Assembly (NCBI RefSeq): GCF_964204865.1
Contig: NC_135263.1
Coordinates: forward strand, 6,884,501-6,948,500
Direction: 5' to 3'
DNA from: Styela clava
Taxonomy: Eukaryota; Chordata; Ascidiacea; Stolidobranchia; Styelidae
DNA: 64,000 bases
The translations under genes and the position numbers were made by a program. Shown here one piece after another: positions 62,801 to 64,000 of the stretch. How positions within the stretch are numbered: position 1 is the stretch's first letter; the number at the start of each line of letters is the position of its first letter. The notes beneath the pieces are model-generated. The model ran no database searches. It saw only the letters and a list, made by a program, of their open reading frames with translations, and was not told the origin of the DNA.

Positions 62801-63958
62801 AAAGCAGCATATGAGCTAAATTAAAACAGCCTTTGTTCTTATGGAATTTAACATTTTAACCGATCCTTTATATTCGTGACATATTGTGACCACATTGTCT
62901 TTAATTCTGAGCATATAAATGTTGTATTTACACAATGGCGATCACTTTATTCTTTACCTAAACTAGATTTATGGTTTTACGACTTGTGGCAACCCATCCC
63001 AGGATTATACGTTTGAGCATGCGGTTGAGATTTTCTGTTAGCCTTTAAAAATACATTCGGAAAAAAGTAATTGACTGTAATTTCACTGTAGTTAACAACA
63101 ATATTAATATTAAAACAGGTTAGTTGATACATTTTTGTCAGTTTATGATTCGAGGTGAAATTCATCTTTTATCTTTTTAGGCTGAAGTTTATATAGTGAA
63201 GTATGTATGAGTGTTTAAATGACGTGAAAACCTATAAACTTTACTGGGTCTTTCTCCCGTATAAATAAACGAAGAAAGTCTAAGCAAACATTTTAAGTTG
63301 TAAGCGTTCTCGAGGCGTATGAAATGAAATATGATGGTGATTTAACATGTTGATGTTGCCATGCAGGTATTTTGAGACTATAGTGTCAAGTTTTTGAACT
63401 TAGTTTTCTGTCACAAGATTCTATCAGCTGAACGAACTCAAAAATTAATGATTCTTGAAAAATGGAAGTGCGATTAAGTTTTTGATTCTTTGTGTGGTTA
63501 ATGTGGAAGTAATGGTTGAAATTTTAATTTTATCATTTCAAATTAAAGTGATTTAGGACCTAACCACATAATAAGTTGAGTTGGAAGTCGGGTGGTTTAT
63601 TTCAATTCAATATCCATCTTGATGTTCAAATATAGGGCGCCGGTCCAAATATAGCGGGACCCAGGAAAGTGAGTCTCATCTAACATAGGCAATAATGCAA
63701 AATGTAGCAGACTCGTCAAAATAAAGTTTGAGCTGACGCTAAATCTGGCGGGATGTTATAATATATCATCGAATTGAATGCAAATAGCAGTCCTAAATTG
63801 ACAGACTTTCTGTTTGGTTGTATATAATATTATTCCAACATACATATATGTATATTCAGGCGCCACTTACTATCTCAGTTACTTTTGAGTTAATGTTGCC
63901 GAGATATGCTCTGATGTTATATGTTTGGATATTTTTCAATTAAATTGAAAATATTACA
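59881..63958. other. Intergenic region upstream of the TRIM gene
   Basis: Should contain the TRIM promoter (read minus) and that of the gene entering at 63959 (read plus). No TATA box was seen next to either start. Only unrecognised short frames. Confidence 0.4.
60836..60914 (+). repeat. Fragment resembling a widespread GGTCTTATTTTCGGGG-type interspersed repeat
   Basis: CACGTCTTATTTTCAGGGTA followed by GGTCTTATTTTCGGGGAACA and a CGG terminus resembles a MITE type I recall from several animal genomes. Only one end is visible. The boundaries and class are uncertain. Confidence 0.3.
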
Positions 63959-64000
63959 ATGGGATGTGGAACATCAACATCTGTAGTTGTGGAAGGAGAT
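63959..64000 (+). CDS. N-terminus of a probable myristoylated/palmitoylated protein, cut by the window end
   Basis: The 14 codons visible read MGCGTSTSVVVEGD. Gly2 with Ser6 fits the N-myristoyltransferase consensus MGxxxS/T, and Cys3 is a typical partner palmitoylation site, so membrane attachment is predicted. The ATG context is ACAATGG, with G at +4. No family can be named from 14 residues. It may also be a chance start, but the motif and its uninterrupted frame to the edge make a real gene plausible. Confidence 0.4.
   Translation, partial: MGCGTSTSVVVEGD

Overview
This is a eukaryotic, AT-rich, intron-rich window with no bacterial features: no operons, ribosome binding sites, CRISPR or prophage. 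The two recognised gene families (a CYP1-like P450 pair and a TRIM36/TRIM46-like gene with RING, two B-boxes, coiled coil, COS, FN3 and B30.2), the small exons with GT/AG introns, and the many short DNA transposons point to an animal. My best guess is an invertebrate chordate such as a tunicate, but that is inference. All gene models were built by hand from reading frame, splice sites, intron phase and remembered family motifs. None has been tested against transcripts.

Layout. From 1 to 13.77 kb I see no convincing gene, only a hAT-type element with a perfect 8-bp target duplication (1715-2555) and a tRNA-derived SINE-like stretch (about 4116-4216, minus strand). A first five-exon P450 gene lies on the plus strand at 13768-22072 (566 aa). 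The span 22.1-34.0 kb is mostly without recognised content, apart from a TATA/initiator pair near 26.5 kb and one weak minus-strand small ORF. A second P450 gene with the same five-exon layout lies on the plus strand at 34022-42688 (544 aa). Its introns carry a hAT remnant and two inverted copies of a mariner-like MITE.

From 59880 down to 45581, on the minus strand, lies a 17-exon TRIM36/TRIM46-like gene (986 aa). Every splice junction is phase-consistent. Its introns hold a TIR element with about 54-bp arms, a second TIR element of hAT type, and two copies of a dispersed repeat of about 200 bp. At the right edge, 63959-64000, an open frame starts MGCGTS, which suggests the first codons of a dually acylated membrane protein cut by the window end.

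How the genes relate. The two P450s are head-to-tail tandem paralogues with identical intron phases (0,0,2,2), and are probably monooxygenases of the xenobiotic/aromatic-substrate type anchored in the ER membrane. The TRIM gene is unrelated to them and is predicted to be a microtubule-associated E3 ubiquitin ligase. I did not find a new multi-gene system. The most notable points are two large Ser-rich insertions in the TRIM protein (one splitting the RING, one inside the B30.2 domain), a shared Lys at the usual C-helix Arg position in both P450s, and the well-bounded transposons in introns.
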